Source: JAGOPY01 sp964619555
GTDB taxonomy: Bacteria > Bacteroidota > Bacteroidia > Bacteroidales > JAGOPY01
DNA length: 64,000 nt
Assembly (NCBI GenBank): GCA_964619555.1
Contig: CAZUDV010000007.1
Coordinates: 124,001-188,000 of the forward strand
Reading direction: 5' to 3'
Shown: piece by piece, positions 44,994 to 52,279 of the stretch
How the letters are laid out: each line of letters opens with the position of its first letter
Numbering within the stretch: the stretch's first letter is position 1
The notes under the pieces: generated by a model
Seen by the model: the letters and a program-made list of their open reading frames with translations, nothing else
Databases searched by the model: none
Told to the model about the DNA's origin: nothing
Translations under genes and position numbers: made by a program

Positions 44994-45329
44994 TCATTTC
45001 AGTAGTTTCTCTATATTTTCGATGTAATCCAGCGAATCATCCTCATAGAACTCGATCTGGGGAATGATCCTCACCTGTTTGGCAATCCGGTTGCCAAGCT
45101 TGTACCTGAATTCCGGAATATGCGACCGGATCTCTTCCATTGCCGGCTTTTTGTCCTTCACTGCAAAGATGCTCAGGTTGAACCGGGCCAATGACAGGTC
45201 TTTGGTGACATTCACCTTGGTTATCGTGATCATCGAGCCGGGGAACAGGCGGCGCATATCCACCTCGAAAATATCACCCATCTCTTTTTGCAGCAACCGG
45301 GCAACTTTATATTGACGCTGGGACTCCAT
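44994..45329 (-). CDS. rbfA: Ribosome-binding factor A
   Basis: This 111-residue protein helps 30S subunit maturation and 16S rRNA 5'-end processing. The KH-like fold is recognised from MESQRQYKVARLLQKEM, TITKVNVTKDLSLARFNLSIF and the conserved FRYKLGNRIAKQVRIIPQIEFYEDDSLDY end. Length fits the family. It lies downstream of the carboxylase genes on the same strand, but two inverted heptamer arrays separate them. Confidence 0.93.
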   Translation of the reverse strand: MESQRQYKVARLLQKEMGDIFEVDMRRLFPGSMITITKVNVTKDLSLARFNLSIFAVKDKKPAMEEIRSHIPEFRYKLGNRIAKQVRIIPQIEFYEDDSLDYIENIEKLLK

Positions 45330-45341
45330 GGTATTTCAATA

Positions 45342-45505
45342 GTTCAAAGTTAAAAGTGCAAAATGCAAAGTTAAACGATTAGTTGGGAGTTCGGAGTGAT
45401 TTTTAAATAATGATTACGCTTGTATGTTACAGGCTGCAGGCTTTATAGCTGAACCCATAAACCATTAACTGGCGGATTCAACTTTGAACTTTGCCCTTTG
45501 AACTA
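45342..45505. repeat. Inverted pair of 7-bp arrays between the carboxylase and rbfA genes
   Basis: The left array (45344-45398) reads CAAAGTT, AAAAGTG, CAAAATG, CAAAGTT then AGTTGGG-like words. The right array (45478-45505) reads TCAACTT, TGAACTT, TGCCCTT, TGAACTA, the reverse complement theme. The right array includes the TAG stop of the carboxyltransferase gene. Confidence 0.8.
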
Positions 45506-47044
45506 CAAGGGTATGTTTCCGTGTTTCCTCGGCGGATTGGACTTGCTCTTGGTCTGGGTCATTTCCAGCGACTGGATCAGCTTGAAACGGGTTTGCTTGG
45601 GGTAAATGATCTCGTCGATATAACCTAACTCGGCCGCTTTATAAGGACTTGCAAAGGTCGCCTTGTATTCATCGACCTTCTTCTTCCTCTCGTCATCGGT
45701 AATGCTGTCCTTTTTATAGAGAATATTGACTGCTCCCTCGGGACCCATCACTGCAATCTCAGCCGTCGGGAAAGCAAAGTTTACGTCGGCGCCGATGTGC
45801 TTGCTCGACATAACGTCGTAAGCGCCCCCGTATGCCTTTCGCGTGATGACGGTAATTTTGGGCACGGTGGCTTCGCAGTATGCATAGAGCAATTTTGCGC
45901 CATGCTTGATAATTCCTCCGAATTCCTGGTTGGTACCCGGCAGGAAGCCCGGCACATCCACGAAAGTTATGATGGGGATGTTGAAGGCATCGCAGAACCT
46001 TACAAATCTTGCAGCTTTGATCGATGAACTGATATCCAGGACCCCGGCCAGGTGGGCGGGATTATTGGCCACTATACCGACCGATCGGCCGTCCAGCCGG
46101 GCGAAACCGATCACAATATTCGGGGCATAATGAGATTGAATCTCAAAAAAGTTCTGATGGTCCACCACAGTGGTAATGATTTCCTTGATGTCATAAGGCT
46201 TGTTGGGATCGTCAGGCACCATCGTCTGTAACTTTTCGTCCTCCCTGTGGATGTCATCCGTACAGGGAATGACAGGCGGGTCTTCCATGTTATTGGAAGG
46301 AAGATAACCGAAGAGTTCCCGGATCATCATCAGGGCCTGCTCGTCATTTTCCGCCATCAGGTGGGCCACGCCGCTCTTGGCATTGTGGGTCATCGCTCCG
46401 CCCAGGTCTTCCTTGGTCACCTCTTCATGCGTAACTGCCTTGATCACTTCCGGACCCGTAACGAACATATAGGATGAATCTTTCGCCATAATGATATAAT
46501 CCGTCATGGCAGGGGAATAGACGGCACCGCCAGCACAGGGCCCCAGCACGGCTGAGATCTGCGGGATCACGCCCGAGGCCATCACATTGCGGTAGAAGAT
46601 ATCCGCATATCCGGCCAGGCTTTCCACGCCTTCCTGGATCCTGGCTCCGCCGGAATCGTTAAGCCCGATCACCGGCGCCCCCATCCGCATGGCCAGATCC
46701 ATGATCTTGACGATCTTGTCGGCATTCGCACGGCTGAGCGTACCGCCGAAAACCGTAAAATCCTGGGCAAAAACATAGACCAGCCTGCCGTCAATCTTTC
46801 CATAGCCCGTTACAACACCATCCCCCAGGATCTTGTTCTTGTCCATGTCAAAATCCTTGGTCCGGTGCATCATGAATTTGTCTTTTTCGACAAAACTGCC
46901 CGGATCGAGCAAAAGCTGAACCCTTTCCCTCGCTGTGAGTCTTCCGGCCTGGTGCTGCTTGTCAATTCTCTCTACACCGCCGCCCAGTTCGGCCAGCTTA
47001 TCCTTAACTTCAAACTGTTTGAATTTTTCTTCTAATGATGCCAT
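45503..47044 (-). CDS. Acyl-CoA carboxylase carboxyltransferase subunit (propionyl-CoA carboxylase beta / MmdA-like)
   Basis: This 513-residue protein has the crotonase-fold carboxyltransferase pair, with GGARIQEGVESLAGYADIFYRN, the oxyanion-hole glycines in GPCAGGAVYSPAMTDYI and, in the second half, DVPGFLPGTNQEFGGIIKHGAKLLYAY and KAYGGAYDVM. It transfers carboxyl between carboxybiotin and propionyl- or methylmalonyl-CoA. With the carrier and biotin carboxylase genes upstream it forms a complete set: carboxylase 47797-49299, carrier 47069-47578, transferase here. It might work as propionyl-CoA carboxylase in the succinate-propionate route. Membrane Na+-pump subunits are not in the window. 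Confidence 0.92.
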   Translation of the reverse strand: MASLEEKFKQFEVKDKLAELGGGVERIDKQHQAGRLTARERVQLLLDPGSFVEKDKFMMHRTKDFDMDKNKILGDGVVTGYGKIDGRLVYVFAQDFTVFGGTLSRANADKIVKIMDLAMRMGAPVIGLNDSGGARIQEGVESLAGYADIFYRNVMASGVIPQISAVLGPCAGGAVYSPAMTDYIIMAKDSSYMFVTGPEVIKAVTHEEVTKEDLGGAMTHNAKSGVAHLMAENDEQALMMIRELFGYLPSNNMEDPPVIPCTDDIHREDEKLQTMVPDDPNKPYDIKEIITTVVDHQNFFEIQSHYAPNIVIGFARLDGRSVGIVANNPAHLAGVLDISSSIKAARFVRFCDAFNIPIITFVDVPGFLPGTNQEFGGIIKHGAKLLYAYCEATVPKITVITRKAYGGAYDVMSSKHIGADVNFAFPTAEIAVMGPEGAVNILYKKDSITDDERKKKVDEYKATFASPYKAAELGYIDEIIYPKQTRFKLIQSLEMTQTKSKSNPPRKHGNIPL

Positions 47045-47068
47045 AGATGTGATATTGATGATGATGGT

Positions 47069-47578
47069 TTATTCGATGATGATCAGGGGTTGATTTGCAC
47101 TCACCGTATCCCCTTCTTTGACCCGGATCTCCTTGATGAGCCTGTCGCTCTTTACTTTATACTCGCTTTCCATTTTCATGGCGGATACAATGACAACCGT
47201 ATCCCCGGCTTTGACCTGGTCGCCGGGCCTGACAAGGATCCTAACCACCTTGCCCGGCATCGGGGAAGAGATGACGTTCTCTTCGAGGCTGTCGATCTTT
47301 TTACGACTCTTTTGATATCTTCTCTCAGCATCCACCACCTCAGCATCGAAGGAATAGAAAAGCGTATTGACATGGTAGTCCTTCGGGCCGTTGGTTTCGA
47401 TGAGTTCAACATTGTAGGAGCGCCCATCCATCAGGATGGAGTAGACCCCACGCTCCACCATGATGATATCCGTGTCATATTCCTTGTCATCCACCCTGAT
47501 CTGCATCTCACTTCCCTTTTTACTGATCAGCTCCACTTTGGCTATTCTTTCGCCGACTTGTATTTCCAGTGATCTCAT
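47069..47578 (-). CDS. Biotin carboxyl carrier protein
   Basis: This 169-residue protein has an N-terminal beta domain (1-85), a short linker and a C-terminal biotinyl domain (about 100-169). The biotin-accepting Lys135 is in VSAMKMESEYKV, after MPGKVVRILVRPGDQVKAGD. It is the mobile arm between biotin carboxylase and carboxyltransferase. It starts 24 bp upstream of the carboxyltransferase start. Because the OadA/PycB-like protein at 544-2358 has lost its own biotin lysine, this carrier is a candidate partner for it too. Confidence 0.92.
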   Translation of the reverse strand: MRSLEIQVGERIAKVELISKKGSEMQIRVDDKEYDTDIIMVERGVYSILMDGRSYNVELIETNGPKDYHVNTLFYSFDAEVVDAERRYQKSRKKIDSLEENVISSPMPGKVVRILVRPGDQVKAGDTVVIVSAMKMESEYKVKSDRLIKEIRVKEGDTVSANQPLIIIE

Positions 47579-47587
47579 GCGTTTTTT

Positions 47588-47790
47588 AGTTTCGTGTTTC
47601 TTGTTTCGGGTTTCTAGTTTCGGGTTTCTTGTTTCGAGTTTCTTGTTTCGGGTTTCTAGTTTCTAGTTTCGGGTTTCGGGTTTCTAGTTTCTAGTTTCGG
47701 GTTTCGGGTTTCCTGTAAAGACTGCGAACTGGGAACTGCCAACTGCCAACTGCCAACTGCGAACTGGGAACTGCGAACTGACCAACTGGC
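47588..47790. repeat. Two adjacent 7-bp tandem arrays within the carboxylase gene cluster
   Basis: The first (47588-47713) is about 18 heptamers of GTTTCGG, GTTTCTA, GTTTCTT. The second (47721-47790) is about nine heptamers of GAACTGG, GAACTGC, CAACTGC. Together they fill the gap between the biotin carboxylase and carrier genes. Confidence 0.92.
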
Positions 47791-47796
47791 ACCTTC

Positions 47797-49299
47797 CTAC
47801 TGCACATTCTTCCTTCTCCCGCATTCTTTCCAGTTGCTCTTCCCGTTTTTGGCCAGCACCTTGGTCTGGAAATTCTCAACTTTATTGATATAATCAATGA
47901 AGACTGTCATGATCGCCACGTCTTCCACCCGGGGATTGATCGGCGGCATGGTGAACAGGAAGTCCCTGTTTTTCTCGATGAAATGGGTGTTGTACTTACC
48001 ATCCCTGAAATCCGGCGTATCCATGATCCGGACCAGCAACCGGATAGAAGTCATCACCCCCGTTATTTTGTATTCATAAAGCGCCCTTTTCATCCTGGCA
48101 ATGGCTTCCTCCCTTGTTTTGCCCCAGCAGATCAGCTTGGAGATCAGGGGATCATAGTAAAGCGGGATGGAATAGCCTTCATACACGTATCCGTCGCACC
48201 GGACGCCCAACCCGTGAGGCTCTGTGATATGCTTGATCACACCCGGACTGGGCATGAAATTGCGATCCGGATCCTCCGCGTAAATCCGGCACTCGATGGC
48301 ATGGCCGCTCTGGCGAAGTTCTTCCTGCTTCAATGGCAGCTTCTCGTTGTTCGCAACCCTGATCTGCAATTTAACTAGATCCACTCCTACCACGCGTTCC
48401 GTGATCGGGTGCTCCACCTGCAGACGGGTGTTCATTTCCAGGAAGTAATAATTCAGGTCTTCATCGACGATGAACTCAATAGTCCCGGCTCCGGAGTAAT
48501 TCACCGCTTTTGCCGCTGCGACGGCAAAGTTTCCCATCTCTTCGCGGACTTTTGGGGTGAGCAGGGGTGAGGGAGTCTCTTCGACTACTTTCTGGTGGCG
48601 GCGCTGGACAGAGCATTCCCTTTCGAACAGGTGGACCGTATTGCCGAAATTATCGGCCATGATCTGGAATTCGATATGGTGAGGGGATTGGATATATTTC
48701 TCGATGTAAACGGAATCATCACCGAAGGCAGACCGGGCTTCGGATCTGGCGGCACGGATGGAGGGCAGGATCATGCTTTCCTCCTGTACCAGCCTCATCC
48801 CTTTACCACCACCGCCGGCAGATGCCTTGATCATCACCGGCAGGCCGATCTCCCTGATCACCTTCAGCGCTTCATTTTCATCCCGGATCGGTTCCGTAGT
48901 CCCGGGAACTACCGGAACGCCGGCTTTGATCATAGTCTGGCGGGCCGTGATCTTGTCGCCCATTGCCCGGATCGAATCACCCGAGGGTCCTATGAAAATG
49001 ATCCCTTCCTCTTTGCAGCGATCCGAAAAAGCGGCATTTTCAGATAAGAATCCATAGCCCGGATGGATGGCATCGGCGCCTGACTTTTTGGCCACTTCAA
49101 TGATCTTGTCGATATTCAGGTAACTCTCGCTGGAGGGAGCCGGACCTATGTAATAAGCTTCATCGGCATACCTCACGTGCATGGAATTCCCGTCGGCATC
49201 TGAAAAAACCGCCACAGACAGGATATCCATTTCCCGGCAGGATCTCATGACCCTGACGGCAATTTCACCACGGTTGGCGACAAGGATTTTATTGATCAT
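47797..49299 (-). CDS. Biotin carboxylase (acetyl/propionyl-CoA carboxylase alpha-type)
   Basis: This 500-residue ATP-grasp enzyme carboxylates biotin on the carrier using ATP and bicarbonate. It opens with NKILVANRGEIAVRVMRSC; HPGYGFLSENA, the ATP-binding SAGGGGKGMR (about 161-170), EKYIQSPHHIEFQ and the catalytic EMNTRLQVEHPITERVVGVDLV are all visible. The length is that of a stand-alone biotin carboxylase plus about 50 residues; no biotinyl domain is fused. The ATG at 49299 fits. A 218-bp gap of heptamer arrays separates it from the carrier gene on the same strand. Confidence 0.94.
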   Translation of the reverse strand: MINKILVANRGEIAVRVMRSCREMDILSVAVFSDADGNSMHVRYADEAYYIGPAPSSESYLNIDKIIEVAKKSGADAIHPGYGFLSENAAFSDRCKEEGIIFIGPSGDSIRAMGDKITARQTMIKAGVPVVPGTTEPIRDENEALKVIREIGLPVMIKASAGGGGKGMRLVQEESMILPSIRAARSEARSAFGDDSVYIEKYIQSPHHIEFQIMADNFGNTVHLFERECSVQRRHQKVVEETPSPLLTPKVREEMGNFAVAAAKAVNYSGAGTIEFIVDEDLNYYFLEMNTRLQVEHPITERVVGVDLVKLQIRVANNEKLPLKQEELRQSGHAIECRIYAEDPDRNFMPSPGVIKHITEPHGLGVRCDGYVYEGYSIPLYYDPLISKLICWGKTREEAIARMKRALYEYKITGVMTSIRLLVRIMDTPDFRDGKYNTHFIEKNRDFLFTMPPINPRVEDVAIMTVFIDYINKVENFQTKVLAKNGKSNWKECGRRKNVQ

Positions 49300-49541
49300 A
49301 TATTTATTTAAATTAATTACAAATAAGCAGTTTAAACATAACTATCTATAAGTCAATGTCATAGAATTACTGCGGCTTTTGAAAGGAAATGTAAAGATAA
49401 TGTTTTTTTCAAATGCAAGGGCATAGTGCCGGGTAGCGGTATTACAGTACGGTGTTCCCTTCATCCATCCGACCAACCTCCCGGTTTTTATCAGGAGGAA
49501 AATTATATTCCAGGCAAATTATAAAATGCCATAATATTTAT

Positions 49542-49549
49542 TATATTTG
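49542..49549 (+). promoter_or_regulatory. Possible -7 element of the T9SS gene at 49578
   Basis: TATATTTG matches TAnnTTTG, 28 bp before the ATG. No TTG lies at the usual upstream distance. The rest of the 49300-49577 gap shows no gene. Confidence 0.4.
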
Positions 49550-49577
49550 GATGCATTATATATAACCTGTCTCTGAT

Positions 49578-50702
49578 ATGAAATCCATTCCTGTTTTGAA
49601 ACCGGTCCTTATCAAATATTGCCAATTATTTTTAATCTTCCTGGTAGCGGTTTGCCTGCCTAAACCCTATGAATCCCGGTCGAACCCGGTTGCCTTCCCC
49701 CTCATCACCGAGATCCTGTTCACTGCTGATGGTTACAATCTGGAACTGTTAATATGGGATATGTTTGGGGAGCCTTACCTCGACAATTACCGGATAGTCG
49801 GTCTGCAAAGTACGGGTTTTTTCCTTCCGGGTAAAGCAATCCCTCCGGATGGGATCGTTGTAGTATCACAGGATGATTTTGCACCGGAATTCATCATCAA
49901 TCCCGAAGGCGATGTCTTATACATGGAACACTGGGATGGTTACGAATGGCAAAACATCGATTATGTGCCCATGATCTTCGGGGAAGTCCCGGAGCCTCAC
50001 CAGAGCTGGGTAAGTGCCCAGAAAGGCGGCGAATCTGTCGCTTACCAGATATTTTACGGCATGCCTATGAGTGAGTGCTGGGCAGTTAAAGAACTTCCTC
50101 ATTCCATCGGATCCGATCCCATGGAGGTTACGCTGAGGGAGGAATTCAGCGGTATGGTCAGAAACAATGCCAACCAGCCACTGCCATACATAACACTTAA
50201 ATATTGCGAAGACTGGTATCCCTGGAGCGTGCCGGAACTTGTAACCGACGCCGGCGGATATTTTTATACGGACAGCATGTTCTGCCGAAAATATAAGATC
50301 ACATTCCTGAACGGGCTGGTTCCTGTCGATTCTGCTTTTGTGTTTGTGGAACCCGACTCTGCCAATTATTTCGAGTTCTCGATCGATTATCTCCCCACCT
50401 CTGCCCCGGAGATCACCCCTGCGGGAACAACCTGCTCCATCAGGGTTATCCCGAATCCTGCCGGAGAAAATGTAAGGTTCATCGTCGATAATGGCAATAA
50501 TTCCAAAGGCAGGAAAGGGGTGATTAAAATTTTCAACCCGGATGGTATTATAGTCCGGATCATACCGGTGGAACTCAAACCCGGTCAGCAGGAAGAAGTC
50601 CTGGATCCTGGCATTGGAGGATTATCCCCGGGGATCTATATTTGCAACCTGGAAATTGACCGAAGGAAACAGTCTACGGCACGTATGATCCTGGCCAGGT
50701 GA
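49578..50702 (+). CDS. Secreted protein with T9SS C-terminal domain
   Basis: The product is 374 residues with a signal-like hydrophobic N-terminus (about 10-28). The first part resembles a lamin-tail-like secreted domain (ITEILFTADGYNLELLIWDM), followed by a carboxypeptidase-regulatory-like repeat (FSGMVRNNANQPLPYITLKY ... TDAGGYFYTDS). The last about 85 residues (IRVIPNPAGENVRF ... PGIYICNLEID) are a T9SS type-A sorting domain. I recognise no enzymatic site. The stop codon shares one base with the ATG of the next gene (TGATG), so the two are probably translated together. Confidence 0.78.
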   Translation: MKSIPVLKPVLIKYCQLFLIFLVAVCLPKPYESRSNPVAFPLITEILFTADGYNLELLIWDMFGEPYLDNYRIVGLQSTGFFLPGKAIPPDGIVVVSQDDFAPEFIINPEGDVLYMEHWDGYEWQNIDYVPMIFGEVPEPHQSWVSAQKGGESVAYQIFYGMPMSECWAVKELPHSIGSDPMEVTLREEFSGMVRNNANQPLPYITLKYCEDWYPWSVPELVTDAGGYFYTDSMFCRKYKITFLNGLVPVDSAFVFVEPDSANYFEFSIDYLPTSAPEITPAGTTCSIRVIPNPAGENVRFIVDNGNNSKGRKGVIKIFNPDGIIVRIIPVELKPGQQEEVLDPGIGGLSPGIYICNLEIDRRKQSTARMILAR

Positions 50703-51277
50703 TGCATAAATTCTTACTTACCCTTCTGCTGGTCACCTGGATTACGTCTTCATGGATATCAGCTCAGGACCTGCAATTTTACAGGGAGGAAATCCTGTTC
50801 CGTCTGGACGGGGAGAAAATACAGACCGAAGCCGTATATTATTTCTGCAACATTGGCCCGGAAAAGATCAGGGTCCGCCTTTTTTATCCTTTCCCGGGAG
50901 ATGACCTGGAATTTGTGGATTCACTCATTATTGCGGACGGGCGAACGGAAATGCCGGTGACTTATGAGAGGTCCGGGAGAGGAATATTCTTCGAAGTTTC
51001 ACTGGATCCATACGGCCAGGCCGCTTACAGGGTGTATTTCCGGCAAAGTCTCCAAGATGACCATTACAGGTACATCCTGACTTCCACTTACGCCTGGGGC
51101 AGACCGTTTGAATCAGCCCTGTACCGGCTTTATGTGCCTGCCGGTTTCAATGTGGATTCCCTCAGTATGGTGCCTGATTCCATTTATCTTCAGGGGGATC
51201 ATCGGATTTAATTATGGAAGAAGACCGATTTCATGCCCGACCGGGATTTCGAGGTATTCTTCCACAACGAAAAATGA
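50702..51277 (+). pseudogene. Small secreted protein with in-frame stop, possibly interrupted
   Basis: From the ATG at 50702 (GTG at 50699 is also possible) the frame gives a secreted protein of 169 residues (signal peptide MHKFLLTLLLVTWITSSWISA) that stops at TAA 51209-51211. The same frame continues after the stop with LWKKTDFMPDRDFEVFFHNEK and a TGA at 51275-51277. That continuation looks like protein: it gives a WxxxDFxPDRDF ending that fits the domain better than the abrupt end at DHRI. So the gene is either interrupted by one nonsense change, or sequenced with an error, or read through. It is otherwise unrecognised; the strands suggest an envelope beta-domain. Confidence 0.6.
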
Positions 51278-51453
51278 TCGGATAAAAAATTTTAATCACA
51301 AACGGCCCGGGTAAAACAAGAATTTCGCCAATTTGATCAATTATTTATCGTCGGCATCGGACAATCGCTTAATTTTAAGGTTTATTTGCCAGGCAGGCAG
51401 GATGTTCTTGAAAAAACCTGCCCGCCCTCCAACCGACAAATTGTCAAAACGAC

Positions 51454-52158
51454 ATGGCCAAAGGCCCCTACATCCGGCTTACTCCTGATCTCCATGAGAT
51501 CAGCCAGTATTTTCCCATGAACCACAACCTGGAAGGCCGGCTGGATTACGATCTGGTCATTGACCGCCGGAGGCATGACGAAGTGTCCGCACTTCTCAGG
51601 CAATATGGGGTGGTTAACCGGCAAACCACCCAGGAATTCTGCTTTATCGTCCTTTGGATCGAAAATGAGCTGAGAGCCATCGACGACCGGGAAAACCGTT
51701 TCGGGAAATATTACGGGATGTGGAAAGAACTGGATAACCTCAACCAATACCTGCTGAATCATCGCATTATATCGGTCGCCCTCGAGGGAGAGGTCAGCAA
51801 GAACAAACCCGGTGAGGTTTTCCGGATGAAGGACCCGATGAATATTGACCGGATCTGCGACGGCCTGCGCTCCATCTTCAAAAAGGAATTCCAGGAAAAG
51901 ACCGACCATTCGGCCAAAGGACAACAGGCCTGGAAACGCAAAAAAATGGGCATGATGAGGAATGCCATTTTGAAATACCTGGATTCGATACCCAAGCTCG
52001 AACTATTACCGGTTGAAACACATTATCTCCTTATCGGCCAGCTATCCGCCCTGGCAGGATACCTGAAGAGTGAATCCGAGTATAATTCCTCCCGGGAATG
52101 TCAGCACGGCGACGAATATCACGCTTATCTGATACAGCATATCCGCATGTTGAAATGA
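51454..52158 (+). CDS. Protein of unknown function, probably cytoplasmic
   Basis: This 234-residue protein has no signal peptide or membrane segment and is rich in charged helices. Distinct parts are an N-terminal segment RLTPDLHEISQYFPMNHNLEGRLDYDL, a middle helix QEFCFIVLWIENELRAIDDREN and a Lys-rich patch QQAWKRKKMGMMRNAI. The size and mostly alpha-helical look recall small regulators or DUF-type cytoplasmic proteins, but I recognise no family. The ATG is clear. It stands alone between the T9SS pair and the repeat-protein gene. Confidence 0.7.
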   Translation: MAKGPYIRLTPDLHEISQYFPMNHNLEGRLDYDLVIDRRRHDEVSALLRQYGVVNRQTTQEFCFIVLWIENELRAIDDRENRFGKYYGMWKELDNLNQYLLNHRIISVALEGEVSKNKPGEVFRMKDPMNIDRICDGLRSIFKKEFQEKTDHSAKGQQAWKRKKMGMMRNAILKYLDSIPKLELLPVETHYLLIGQLSALAGYLKSESEYNSSRECQHGDEYHAYLIQHIRMLK

Positions 52159-52224
52159 CCGGTCCATGGAATGGAGATGCGGCGCTCAGCCCAGGCTATC
52201 TTTTCAATTAACTTTACTTTCGTC

Positions 52225-52255
52225 TTGATATTTTCCCTGCTTTTATTTATATTTG
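52225..52255 (+). promoter_or_regulatory. Bacteroidota-type promoter of the repetitive surface protein gene
   Basis: TTG at 52225-52227, a 20-bp spacer and TATATTTG at 52248-52255 match the -33/-7 consensus TTG-N19-21-TAnnTTTG. The -7 element ends 24 bp before the ATG at 52280. Confidence 0.7.
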
Positions 52256-52279
52256 AAGGAATTGCCAAATCCAATCCCT

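Noticed and set aside
45345..45373. CAAAGTTA words as promoters of rbfA
   Set aside because: On the minus strand they read TAACTTTG, a -7 match, but they are part of a heptamer array, so the match can be accidental.
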